Below are positions 12,503 to 23,000 of a stretch of DNA of 64,000 nucleotides, one piece after another. Positions within the stretch are counted from its first letter, which is position 1. Each line of letters starts with the position of its first letter. The notes under the pieces were generated by a model, which saw only the letters and a program-made list of their open reading frames with translations, searched no databases and was not told the DNA's origin. Origin of the DNA: Agelas oroides (Eukaryota > Porifera > Demospongiae > Agelasida > Agelasidae); assembly GCA_949130485.1 (NCBI GenBank), contig OX422195.1, forward strand, positions 498,881-562,880. Reading direction: 5' to 3'. The position numbers were made by a program, and so were the translations under genes.

Positions 12503-13584
12503 CTAAGTATTAATTAGCCTGGGAACAAGGCTCTTGCTCACTGCAGTATTGGAGAGAGGCTTGATCATCAGTGGTTGTCTGACTTCAATATCTGGTGCCC
12601 ACGGTACATGTACATCCACGTCTATAACATAGCTACACTGTAGGTAAGGAAAGAGACGGAATGATGACCGTGCAATGTCCCATTCCCAGTCCAAGGGGAG
12701 TTTTGGAACTGGACTATGCGAGCCACACCTCCCCAGTCCACCACTGCTATTGTTGCTTGCAGTATGAGTGACTGTTTCTACCAGGCCTTCTCCACACTAC
12801 TCGTACTGCAAGCGACGATAACTGTCGTGGGAAGGATGAAGATGGTGTGTACCTTCACTATAGTTCCTGAGGTGGAGGGAGGGATACCAATACCTTCTGT
12901 GAACTGACCCAGGTCCAAGATCACCTGACTGTAAAAAAATAAAACAGCAGAAGAGTTATACAATCTATTATAGTGTACAGCCAGTGTTTACACTAGTATG
13001 CAGACAGTATCCAAGCTAGTATACTAAAGTGTGCAGGCAGTGTTTATACTAGTATGCAGACAGTATCCAAGCTAGTATACTAAAGTGTGCAGACAGTGTT
13101 TATACTAGTATGCAGACAGTATCCAAGCTAGTATACTAAAGTGTGCAGGCAGTGTTTATACTAGTATGCAGACAGTATCCAAGCTAGTATACTAAAGTGT
13201 GCAGCCAGTGTTTACACTAGTATGCAGACAGTATCCAAGCTAGTATACTAAAGTGTGCAGCCAGTGTTCATACTAGTATGCAGACAGTATCCAAGCTAGT
13301 ATACTAAAGTGTGCAGACAGTATGCTAGTATACTAAAGTGTGCAGACAGTATGCTAGTATACTAAAGTGTGCAGGCAGTATGCTAGTATTTTGACCAGTT
13401 TGTTGAGTTGTTTTTGTTGCATCCATTGTGATCTGTCTCTAGAACAGTGTCAAGAACTGTGCGTGCTGTCCTTTCCTCCTCCCCACGGCTTCGATCTAGA
13501 CCATGCAACTTGATCACTCTAATGAGCTGTGTGTGTGCATGTGTGTATGTGTGTGTGCATGTGTGTGCATGTGTGTGTGTGTGT

Positions 13585-13615
<31 letters not shown>

Positions 13616-16203
13616 CATGTGTGTATGTGTGTGTGTACATGTGCATGTGTGTGTATGTGTGTGGGTGTGTGTACATGTGCATACATAATGGAGAGGGAAG
13701 GGGGCCTGAGAAAGTGCTGCTGTTTACCTTAACAGTGAATCCTGTCACGTCAACTGCTGAGTCATTCCGTAGCTCCACATTGACTGTAATCTTATCACTT
13801 GGACAGTACGCACTCCGTTCTAATCTATAACCAAGAACAGAAGGACCATGAAGTGCATGGAATCTGTTAGCTCCCATACACAATTGTTAACCTTGTACCC
13901 AGGGAGGGAGGAGGGGAGAGAGAGGAGAGAGGGAAGCTGTACAGAGTCTGTTAGCTCCCATACATAAATGTAGCCTCACACCCAGAGAGGGAGGAGAGGG
14001 GAGAGGGAGGAGGGGAGAGAGGGGAGAGGGAGAGGAGAGGAAAGGGGGAGGGGAAATGGAGAGGGGAAGAGGGAGGCTTTATGAAGTCTTTTGGCTCCGA
14101 GAGTTGTCTAACAAAAATCACTTAACATTAAATTGCCTGGAAATGTTCAGTAACATAACCGCTCAGTGGCAAATCTTCCTAGAAATGTTAGGCAACATAC
14201 TTAGAAATCTCCCTGTACCTTATTTACAAATGTCTACCTAGAAATACCTAGTCAGTCACATAGCTGGCTAGTTATACAAATGATTAGCCTCATTCCTGGG
14301 CTGCTCCTCCCATGCCTGGGAACGAGACTAACAAATCGCTAGCCAGCCATGGATGATACAAACGACTGGCCACATGCTAACCTGGAGGACACGTGTATGT
14401 CTCCTCTGTGAATACAAAAGAAGGTTTTGACGCCCCCGGTAGCCCTCTGCACGTCTGGGGCTATGTGAGTATTTCTGCAGTCCAGATTATCATAAATTAC
14501 CACAGGGGTCTCCCCCTATGAAATGAAACGTGAAAGTAGCGCTTTAATAAACAATTAACCAGCTGTAACTTGCTATTGCTAGATCTAGCAATAGCAAGTT
14601 ATAGTTCAGGAGCAGTAACATGACTCTCAAAGAGCAATTAACCAGCTGGTTGGTGATTGCTGTATCAAGAAATAGGATTTACAGAACACCATTTTTTAAA
14701 GTGAGGAAAAAAAAAAAATGCCGAAACCCGGGATCGAACCAGGGACCTTTAGATCTTCAGTCTAACGCTCTCCCAACTGAGCTATTTCGGCTACCTGCTT
14801 TCACACACACACACAAATCTAAACAGTACCTGACACATCTACATGTATTCCCCTTGGGTAATTTCATTCCCAGACCCAACTAAGTCTGGGAATGAGATTC
14901 ACATGACTTTGGTACCCTGCCCACTTTCATTCCATACCATGACTCTTTGAGCAGGTGTGGCAGCTGGGATCTCTAGGATGCCTCCGATAGAGTATTTGAT
15001 GGCTCCTTCCCATGCCATTCCGTTGTCGACATCATTCTTTGTGTGAAACACACCTACATGTGTGCATATGAAGAGACAGATAGATCAAAAACCGCTTTGC
15101 ACCGCACTGTAATATTTTGTTCTTTTGTTTTGCTTGTACAGACCTGGTAGGTTGTGTGGAAGCTGGTACATGAATGGATACATGAAACATCCTTCTGGGA
15201 ATCCACCTAAAGGAAAGAGGGGGGGGGGGGGAAGAGAGAGAGGGAATGAGGGAAGGAGAGAGAGGTCAACGGAGGGAGGAGGAAGGTTAAAGTACATGTG
15301 TATTGCGGAAGTGGACGTTCAAGGAGTTTGATTTCAGCTCTTATGATGAGAGACGAAGAGAGAGGGAGGGAGGGAGGGAGGGAGGGAGGGAGGGATGGAG
15401 GGATACCTGGACGTTCAATGAGTTTGATTTCAGCTCTTATGATGTCTTTCTTTGCTACTCGCTTGCCGATGTGAGGCGTAAACGTGTTCTCATCTTCCTC
15501 CTCCACAAATGTGTATTCAAACTCAGCTGCAGAAGGGGTAGATTGAGTCACAAGATAATTGTCATGGAAATGGCATAAGGGGGTGTGGCCACTACCATAA
15601 TACATTTAATTGCGACTGAAAAATTTCAGTCTTGATTGTGCCTCAGCATTTAATTGGCTCAGTTTCACAGTTAAAGGTTCATTGATTTGTTAATCATTTT
15701 TGGCTAGGTCACCATTCTCGATCCAATTGACCACCCACCTTGATGCAGGGGCCTCTTTGATTACAAATGTATTATAGTCAGTCAGTGGGCAGCATTGCAC
15801 ACTACACTCAATATGGAGGGGGCATAGTCTCCACAAAGATGGTAGAACAGTGGGTCTCTTTCTCTGCTATCTATGGTCTCAACCTAGACTTTCCGGCTGG
15901 AATTTTTGGCTTGCAACTTCGATGCTGTTCTTGAGACGCAGTATAATGGGGGACATTCACTTACCTATTTCAGATCCTTTGAAATAGAGTTTTAGTGATT
16001 GCGAGGGGACATACTCCCTTATACAGAGGTAGACAGAGCTGTGGAGGGAGACAGCACAGTAAAACCTCACAGGGAGAATGCCACAGTCAGGTAGTAGAAT
16101 AGCTTGAAGCTCTACCACCACTTGTGTGGTCGACTCACCCGAACACCGTGTCCCCGCCGACGTATTCGCCTTTGTCCGTCCTAATGGAAATCTCGTTTGG
16201 CAT
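12503..16203 (-). CDS. Arrestin domain-containing protein (alpha-arrestin type)
   Basis: Arrestin-fold adaptors recruit ubiquitin ligases or traffic machinery to membrane proteins. On the minus strand the exons give two arrestin lobes. The start, MPNEISIRTDKGEYVGGD, is at 16203. Then come VYLCIREYVPSQSLKLYFKG (about 15965-16038), EYTFVEEEDENTFTPHIG (about 15413-15535), FPEGCFMYPFMYQLPHNLPG (about 15143-15208), NGMAWEGAIKYSIGGILEIP (about 14937-15052) and a VKTFFCIHRGD segment (about 14390-14460). The C lobe includes RSAYCPSDKITVNVELRN (about 13730-13860), IPPSTSGTIVK (about 12868-12925) and CSYVIDVDVHVPWAPDIEV, with the stop at 12503. The CSYVIDV...VPWA end of the arrestin C lobe is distinctive. 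The last residues, KSLVPRLINT, come from foldback repeat sequence, and a possible donor just before (GCA|GTGAGC) could lead elsewhere, so the C-terminus is uncertain. I see no PPxY motif in the exons read. Confidence 0.85.
12970..13388. repeat. 56-bp tandem repeat (six copies plus 29-bp variants)
   Basis: Units end with AGTATCCAAGCTAGT at 13020, 13076, 13132, 13188, 13244 and 13300, a 56-bp period. Three shorter units containing GCAGACAGTATGCTAGT follow. The array sits in an arrestin intron. Confidence 0.9.
13526..13684. repeat. (GT)n / GTGCAT microsatellite
   Basis: An interrupted GT run lies in an arrestin intron. On the sense (minus) strand it is an AC run. Confidence 0.85.
14284..14331. 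mobile_element. Short foldback MITE
   Basis: It runs from TAGCCTCATTCCTGGGC to its complement ending GAGACTA. The flanks share ACAAAT, a partial TSD. It lies inside an arrestin intron. Confidence 0.65.
14720..14791 (-). tRNA. tRNA-Phe (GAA)
   Basis: The minus-strand cloverleaf has acceptor GCCGAAA pairing with TTTCGGC, D arm GCTCAGTTGGGAGAGC, anticodon stem TTAGA/TCTAA with loop CTGAAGA (anticodon GAA), and T arm with GGTTCGATCC. It lies in an arrestin intron on the same strand. A poly-T stretch follows on the sense strand, as expected for a Pol III terminator. Confidence 0.95.
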
Positions 16204-16359
16204 GGCCGCTGTGCTACAACAAACAGCAAGGTTCTAGCGTGTGTATGTTTTAGTCCATATCCCATAAATCATCCGGCCCGCGGGAAATTTGAAAGTAACC
16301 TCAATTATTACCCACACCCAATTTTATATCAAAGCCTTTGCCAGGTCAGCTGCTGGAGT
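16204..16359. promoter_or_regulatory. Divergent promoter, arrestin / flavin-reductase-like gene
   Basis: Only 156 bp separate the two start codons. The interval holds a GC-rich CCGGCCCGCGGG core and no obvious TATA box. Promoter function is inferred from the head-to-head layout. Confidence 0.6.
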
Positions 16360-19272
16360 ATGGATTCCGTGTGGAGAACGTTAGTCCGAAGTCTTAAACC
16401 CCGCAGCAGAGTCCGCTGCGGCTACTGGAAAGCCTTGAGGCTTTTCTGCAGCGCCTCAGGCAGTGGTAAATCATGAAATACATCTTCCCTCTGGTCCACA
16501 GAACCATAGATAGTGAACTAGATCAAATTAGCAAATATAGGCTATAGAGTAATAGCTAGCTTTAGTCAAATTCCCGATCGTTTAATTTTCCTGCGATCGT
16601 AGGGCCCTTGTCGTCAGGGGAGAAGAGCGAAGAAGATATATCCAAGCAATTCTTGGCAGCCATGAGGCTTGTCCCTTCTCCAGGTATGAACCTGGTACAG
16701 TTTCGTCATACCATACGGAGGTATTATTATACCGTACCATATCTTGATCATTGTGTGTGACTGTATTTTCCTCACTGTAGTTGTCGTGGTAACGTCCAGT
16801 GATGGTGACCTAAAGAGAGGTGTAACCTGCAGCTCATTCACAAGTGTGTCAAGAGTGCCCCCCATCATATCCTTCTGCATCCAGACACCAAGGTAGGTAG
16901 ATATAAAAACATCTCCACGGTTGCCTAGCTGTCCTACAGGATGCAAGGTTCTATGACCAGCCTCACCTCCATGGTAACCTCATCTCCATGGTAACCTCAT
17001 CTCCACGGTAACCTCCTGCTCTCCATAGTCGAATGCATGATCTGCTTCAAACAACGCAGAAGTTTGCTGTTCACGTACTCTCACAGAATCAGGTAAGCCT
17101 AAATGTCCTCACCTTGCTGTCATAACCCCCTGTTAGTTTGCCTGGATTTACATGGCCAGTTGGTCACCTCTCTTCCTCCCTTGCCTGGCTGTTCTGTCAC
17201 ACCAGATGTACTACAGTGCCCACTTTGCTCAGCCAGCCCCCAATCACAAGGATCAATTTGCCTCTATCTCCCACCAGCTTGGACTTGCAGTGAGATCTCA
17301 TGATAACCTCCGCCATACATACCCACTCTGACTCCTCCCTCCCTCCCTCCCTCCCTCCCTCCCTCCCTCCCTCCCTCCCTCGACAGAAAATCCCTCTGCT
17401 CACAGGGTGCTGTGCTGTCCTACAGTGTGAGAGACATAGTGTACACAGAGTTGGAGACCACCATGTCTGGTATGGGAAGGTGGGGGTGTATGTGTACACA
17501 GCTGCTTCTCATTGGTGTATAGTTGCTGTCCACTATTCTTACATCTTGCTACCTAGGTCGTCCACACAGCTGTTCACAGTGAGATGACTCCATTGCTCTA
17601 CTTTGCAAGGTGTGCTATGTACACAGCATTTGTAGATCGCCCTATCAGCTAGTTACAGTGCTCTGAGTGGTTGAGCTGAAGACACACGACATGGTGTTCA
17701 CCATTCCACTGCAGGTCATATCGCTCAATCGGTGATGAAGCATTCATGACTGCCTTCGAGACTACCACTCTGGACTACGAGGAATGGACACATGAGGTGA
17801 AGTCTCAAAACTGTTAGCCTCACCCCCCAGGCCCCTCCCTGGGGAGAACGATACAAACCTACTGCAAGTGCCTTGGGAGCTAGCTTGTTACGTAAGCCTT
17901 CTTTCCCATAGTCCAGTTTTTAATAGTTTCCAGTATACAAAGACTGGATGGTGGGAAGGCCTGGAAATGTGGCTAACGTTTGTTATCGCTATACCAATCT
18001 GGTTGTCTAGTACTTATGTGTGTTGTTACTGTGTGTGTTGTTACTGTGTGTACATAGGCTGTGTACATAGCCTCGTTCCCAGGCTCTCCCTGCTAAGGAG
18101 GGGAAAGCCTGGAAACGAGGCTATGTTATTGCTATAGTTGTCTAGTTATGTGTGTTGTTACAGTCTGGGAAACAGGAAACCACACCCCCACACCCCTGTT
18201 ACTGTGTGACATCGTGCACTGCATTGCTAGCCTCATTCCCAGTTCAGTTATGTGTGTTGTTACTGTGTGACATCGTGATGACGTCGTGCACTGCAGGCCC
18301 ATTTGAGGATGGCCTGGAACTACATAGTTGAGCATGGGAAGCAGGAAGCCACACCCCTCATTAAGTGAGTCTGTCCCCTCCCTCATGACAAGTCTGTTGC
18401 ATTATGATGTTGAGCATGGGAAACAGGAAGCCACACCCTTCATGAAGTGAGTCTGTCCCCTCCCTCATGAAAAGTGTGTTGCATTATTATGCAGAAGTGG
18501 AATTCAGAGGTACATTGACAGCAACATCGGGAAGGTGGGTCAAGAAACAACGCAATGATCGTATTGTCCCTCCCATCCCTCTTTCTCTTTCCAATACACG
18601 CCTTCCTCTTTCTGTTTCCAACACACACCTCCCCCTCTTCTTAACACGCCTTCCTCTTTCTCTTTTTCCATGGCAACATGTTTTCCCATCTTCATCCTTC
18701 CCTATCAACACACACCTTCCCCTTCCTCTTTCCTAAACACACGCAGGTTAAGAATGTTTACAGCGAGACCGTAACCTTATTCTTCATTCACATGGTGGAC
18801 AAGGCAATCCAAGAGGTATACCAACTAGTCTCTTACACTTTGTCTAGCCTTATGTACCCAGGTGTTGGGGGATGTTCATTTAATCACGTCTTTATTATCA
18901 CTTTCAGTTTGAGGGTCATCCTCACTCGTTTGAAGAGTTTCTTGCCTCTAGTCCACACCTCATGGATGCCCATCTTCTTGTCCGACACTATTCCCCCAAC
19001 AGAATCAACTCACAGGAGGCTAGAGAAAGGTTGGTAAAACCTGCTCTTGTTCCGTTACTGTATACATACTTATGTGGCCTGGGAATGAGACTACCTAAGC
19101 TACATACTTATGTGGCCTGGGAATGAGGTCATATTAAACTTGTTTGCTTTAGCCCACCCAATGGGACAGGTTTAGAACCAAAAACTTACTATGACATGGT
19201 TTTGACCCTGGGGTCATTCTTCCTTCTCTCTTGTGCAGGTGGTTAGAGCCAGACCTACAACCATTACCATGA
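16360..19272 (+). CDS. Flavin-reductase-like domain fused to a bacterial-type domain of unknown function
   Basis: Thirteen exons join in frame to a 330-residue protein: 16360-16465, 16618-16683, 16781-16892, 17029-17092, 17206-17289, 17387-17479, 17557-17609, 17715-17796, 18297-18364, 18495-18534, 18747-18815, 18908-19029 and 19239-19272. The first half matches the FMN-binding split barrel of flavin reductases: AAMRLVPSP-VVVVTS, GVTCSSFTSVSRVPPIISF, KFAVHVLSQNQ, QCERHSVHRVGDHHVWYG, and PLLYFARSYRSIG closing the barrel. The second half (HEAHLRMAWNYI, VYSETVTLFFIHMV, HLLVRHYSPNRI, and the end WLEPDLQPLP) resembles, from memory, an uncharacterised bacterial family. The first exon is basic (WRTLVRSLKPRSRVR) and could be a mitochondrial presequence. 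Substrate and reaction are unknown; an FMN- or haem-binding oxidoreductase role is inference. Confidence 0.8.
17336..17381. repeat. (CCCT)n microsatellite before a splice acceptor
   Basis: The run ends 5 bp before the exon at 17387 and forms its polypyrimidine tract. Confidence 0.85.
18063..18124. mobile_element. Short foldback MITE
   Basis: A hairpin of TAGCCTCGTTCCCAGGCT and a diverged complement ending AAACGAGGCTA lies in an intron of the flavin-reductase-like gene. I could not match a TSD. Confidence 0.7.
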
Positions 19273-20095
19273 CAACAGAAACACACCAACCATCATTATC
19301 AACATATATATAATATAGTATATGTACAGTCATGTGCATTGGAGGAGAAAAATAAAATTAATCGTGAATATCACTATGAACGTAACTTGTGTACCTCTGG
19401 AATGTATAATGTATACCACTGGAAAAAAATCTACTGAGGATAGAACAGTCAAGGAGGAGGTGGTCATGGGTAGAAGGTGGCTATCTGTGGGAGGGATTTC
19501 AGCTCCTGAAGAGCCACAGTACTGGATGCGAAATAATGTCGAAACCTGTAGCACACCAACAAAAATTGGTTGTGTGTTTGTAAGTAGCCCCATTCCAGTG
19601 TCTCTGCCCAGGGGGGGTAGGACAAGCTCATGTGCACTCAGATATCTGATGATGTAATGCCTAGTGAAATCGTCTGATTCCATGCGCTGCAGCCTTTATT
19701 GAGTACTTTTTGTGCAGTTTTAGAGAGTAGTTTGCCACGCTATAGCTAAACATGTACTTTGGTTTCCTGCTGCAATCGGCAGCATGGAGTTTTCTCGGTA
19801 TGGAAGGTGAGCTCACCCATATCCAGGGATTTCTCCAACTTTCTGACAATGTAGGGATGTTCTACCCTTAGAACAAAAGTGTTCCAAGCATTGAACCCCA
19901 TTGAACCCCGGCAAACTTGGATGCTACGAGCGTTTACTTGTTTAATCTCTGTAAATCCCCGTGAACTTTCCGCATACCTAAGAATGGAATGTAATTTTTT
20001 CACGTGCCTCTCAGAGCTTGTCCTACCCCCCCCTGGTCTCTGCCGACCTTTCTGTTACTTTACTGTACTACATGTGACAGAAAGGTGGACGGGGA
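19273..20095. other. Convergent intergenic region; possible last ATAD5 exon
   Basis: No independent gene is supported. A minus-strand frame from 19683 (MESDDFTRHYIIRYLSAHEL) follows a plausible acceptor (CTGCAG) and could be a final ATAD5 exon. ATAD5 orthologues end with an aromatic, His-containing segment in this position. A CAGAGCTTGTCCTACCCCCC stretch near 20013 is inverted relative to 19611, so the interval is partly repeat-derived. Confidence 0.35.
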
Positions 20096-23000
20096 TCAGG
20101 AAAGAGGAAACGAGGCCACTTGTAAGAGTGGACAAAAGATTTTTCTTGCAAAAGAAGACATCTTGTACCTTCGCTGTGTGTTGGTGGCCTCACGCAGGTT
20201 CTCCGAGTGGCACATCAGCTGCAGTGCAGGGAGGCCGTCTGTTACCATGGCAACATGAGAGAGTTCCCAATGGAGACCAAGAGTGTTGGCACACTCAACG
20301 CAAGTGGAGTGCATTGCCTGGACCCTCCTAGAACAAAGAACAAGTGCATCAAAACAAAGTGTCACTCTTGTGCGTTGGAAGTTGGTTACACCCCACCCCC
20401 AACTTCTACAAGAAAAGTGATTCAGCTCATTTGACTTGCCCATGATACTTGTATTGCTAACCTTCTCTGTTTCACTGCGGCCAGCAGTCCGAAAGGGTCA
20501 CCTTGGGAGGTTCCCCAGCTGTCCCAACACCTCTGCTGCTCCTGCATGGCCAGAGCCTCCATTGTGGCTCTCGCACTGCCATTGAGCTCCATGGAACAAC
20601 TGCACTCGCTCACAAGAGGTAGTTCATCGCAGAGGCTCATCTCTGGTGTAGAACACCACCATGGAGAGAAGCAGTTGTTCTCAGTCACATGACTGTCACA
20701 TGACTCCATAGCAACCGTATCCATGCATGAGAGGGTATCACACATATTGGACACAGAATCCAGGCAGAGATATTTTGGTGTCGTTCTCTTGGCATGGTGA
20801 GACTCTTTCCACGGCACTGTGAAGAAACACACCCTTTCTGACTCCTCTTTACCACAAGAGGATCCAGAGGTCTCTTGTGTTGTTGGAGTAGGAACTGTGT
20901 CTCCCTCTACTGAGGAAGTGTTACTACAGAGAGGAGGATTTCCCTGACAACAAGAGGTGTGTCCATCACTTAGGGAATGGGTGAGCTCTAGACCTTCTAG
21001 ATGCACCATGGTAACGGCCTCAGACAACACGGCTCCGTATTGGCTCTAAAATAAACAACAATGGATCCTCTTTTATGACAATACATGACATCACAACAAC
21101 ACACACAAATATACCTTGGAGCAGTGAGCTCCTCCTGTTGTTGCAGTTGTCATGGAAACTCTCCTCAATACCTCCCTTTGCACAGCTGACAAGCCCAACA
21201 GATGTCCAAGAGAGAGAGAAGCAATGTCGCTACCTCTTTCCTCCTCCTCCTCCTCCTCTCTTGGCCCTCTTGCTGAGGGATCAGATCTTGGCTGATGGTT
21301 TCCACAACTTTCTCCTCTAAGCGTCACAGCTGCTGTTTCATTGTCCTTACTTGGCAACAGAAGTGAGAGCCAAAACTGAAGGAGAGTCACCATCTTCCTA
21401 ATGTCACACTTTAGAAATGCTGTGATCTGATTGGCTACTTCTGGTGCCAGGTGAGCACCATGTGACAGACACAACAGCTGCATGTGCAGCGACAGCTCTG
21501 ACTGCAGTGGAGAACAGCAGACATCGTAAACACAAAAATTAGCAAATTTAGTGAATAGAGTGATTACGAAGTAGCCAACACAACTATTTAGCTCAGACTT
21601 AGCATTGTATCTACTCAGGCTCTCAATTAGCGTTCTGCCGCTTACATCAGCCTTGATGCTTGGGGGCCTCGATTGAGGCTAGCTTGCTGGCAACCATTAC
21701 TCCTCGTTCCCAGGCTCCCCACCACAAAATGAGCCCCCAGAAACAAGGCTATAGGGAACACACCATACACACACAGACCACTCACCATAGATGGTTGGGC
21801 AAATATCAGTTTCTGGTGGTCACATTCCAATTCATATCTGGAATCTGAAATGGAATGGAATGGAATGGAAAGGCAACAGATCATACAAGTCTCAACAGAA
21901 ACCCACTCCTGTCCCTCACTAATGACGAAAAGAGCTGACCCCCTCCTCCCTCCCCCACCCTCCTCACCCCTCCCACTCACCATTGCAGGTCATGATAATG
22001 GGGCGCTTGGTGGTGGCAATAAGCTCGTACACAGCGGACCAAAACCCTCGCTCCTCCTCAAAGAGAATGTCCACCTGCCAGCATCAAGACAAAAACATCT
22101 CCTCAAACATGACAAGTTAAATGGATTCACAAATTTACCTCTTCTAGGAGTATGACAGTGGCGGTTGCCAGGGCAACTGATGCTCCAGACTGAGCATGCT
22201 CAGTAGGAGCCACAAGCTCTCCCTCAGAACCGCTTCCAATGATGATAGTAGAGTTAATTCTAGACGGCCTCTTCTTCCTCTTAGCTTTCAGCTGCAGGCT
22301 CCCTTTGTCATTCTCCCTATCTCTGTCCTTTGACTCGGGACCTCCCTTCTGACTTGGCTTTGGCTTGAAGAACGCACAGATCCCAGAAGGCTTGGCAGAA
22401 GTGGTCTTCTTTTCGCCGGTGATGCGAGAAGCAGGAACAAAATTGCTAGATGTAGGCTTGGAGAAGAAACTCGTGATATGCCCTGACTTGGTACCACCAT
22501 TGTGGTGAGGGTGTGTCGTAGTGACTTGGTGTGACAAGGTAGCCTCGCGAAGGATGGCCAGGATGTTCGGACGGGAACGTACACTAGTAGAGTTGACTTC
22601 AAACACCTAGGGGAAGTTTGAGAATGGATTCCCAAACAATTCATGCTGGGAGTATGTAGCTATCACATGAAGCTCTTCTCTGAGTATCCCTCCTCCTCTT
22701 ACTCACACTCACCTTATACCCAAGTTCCTGTGCGCATGCATACACAGCAGCTGTCTTTCCACTGCCATGGTCACCACATAGGATTGTCACGGGACACACC
22801 CCCTCCTCCCCCCCACTGCTCTCCTCATCTGTGTCTGAGCTGTCAGGAAAGCGGGGACCACGGACGCTGTGTCTCCTCCTCAGGTGGGCCAGAGACACAA
22901 AGTCAGCATCTTCCTCACTCACCCACAAGGGAATGGATGACAGCTTGTTACTGCCCTCTCTTGAACAGCTCACCCTAGAGGCCCCTCCTCCTCCTCCACG

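Noticed and set aside
19330-19683. Separate 117-codon gene on the minus strand
   Set aside because: Only its first 20 or so residues look conserved-like; at best it is a last ATAD5 exon, so no separate gene is called.
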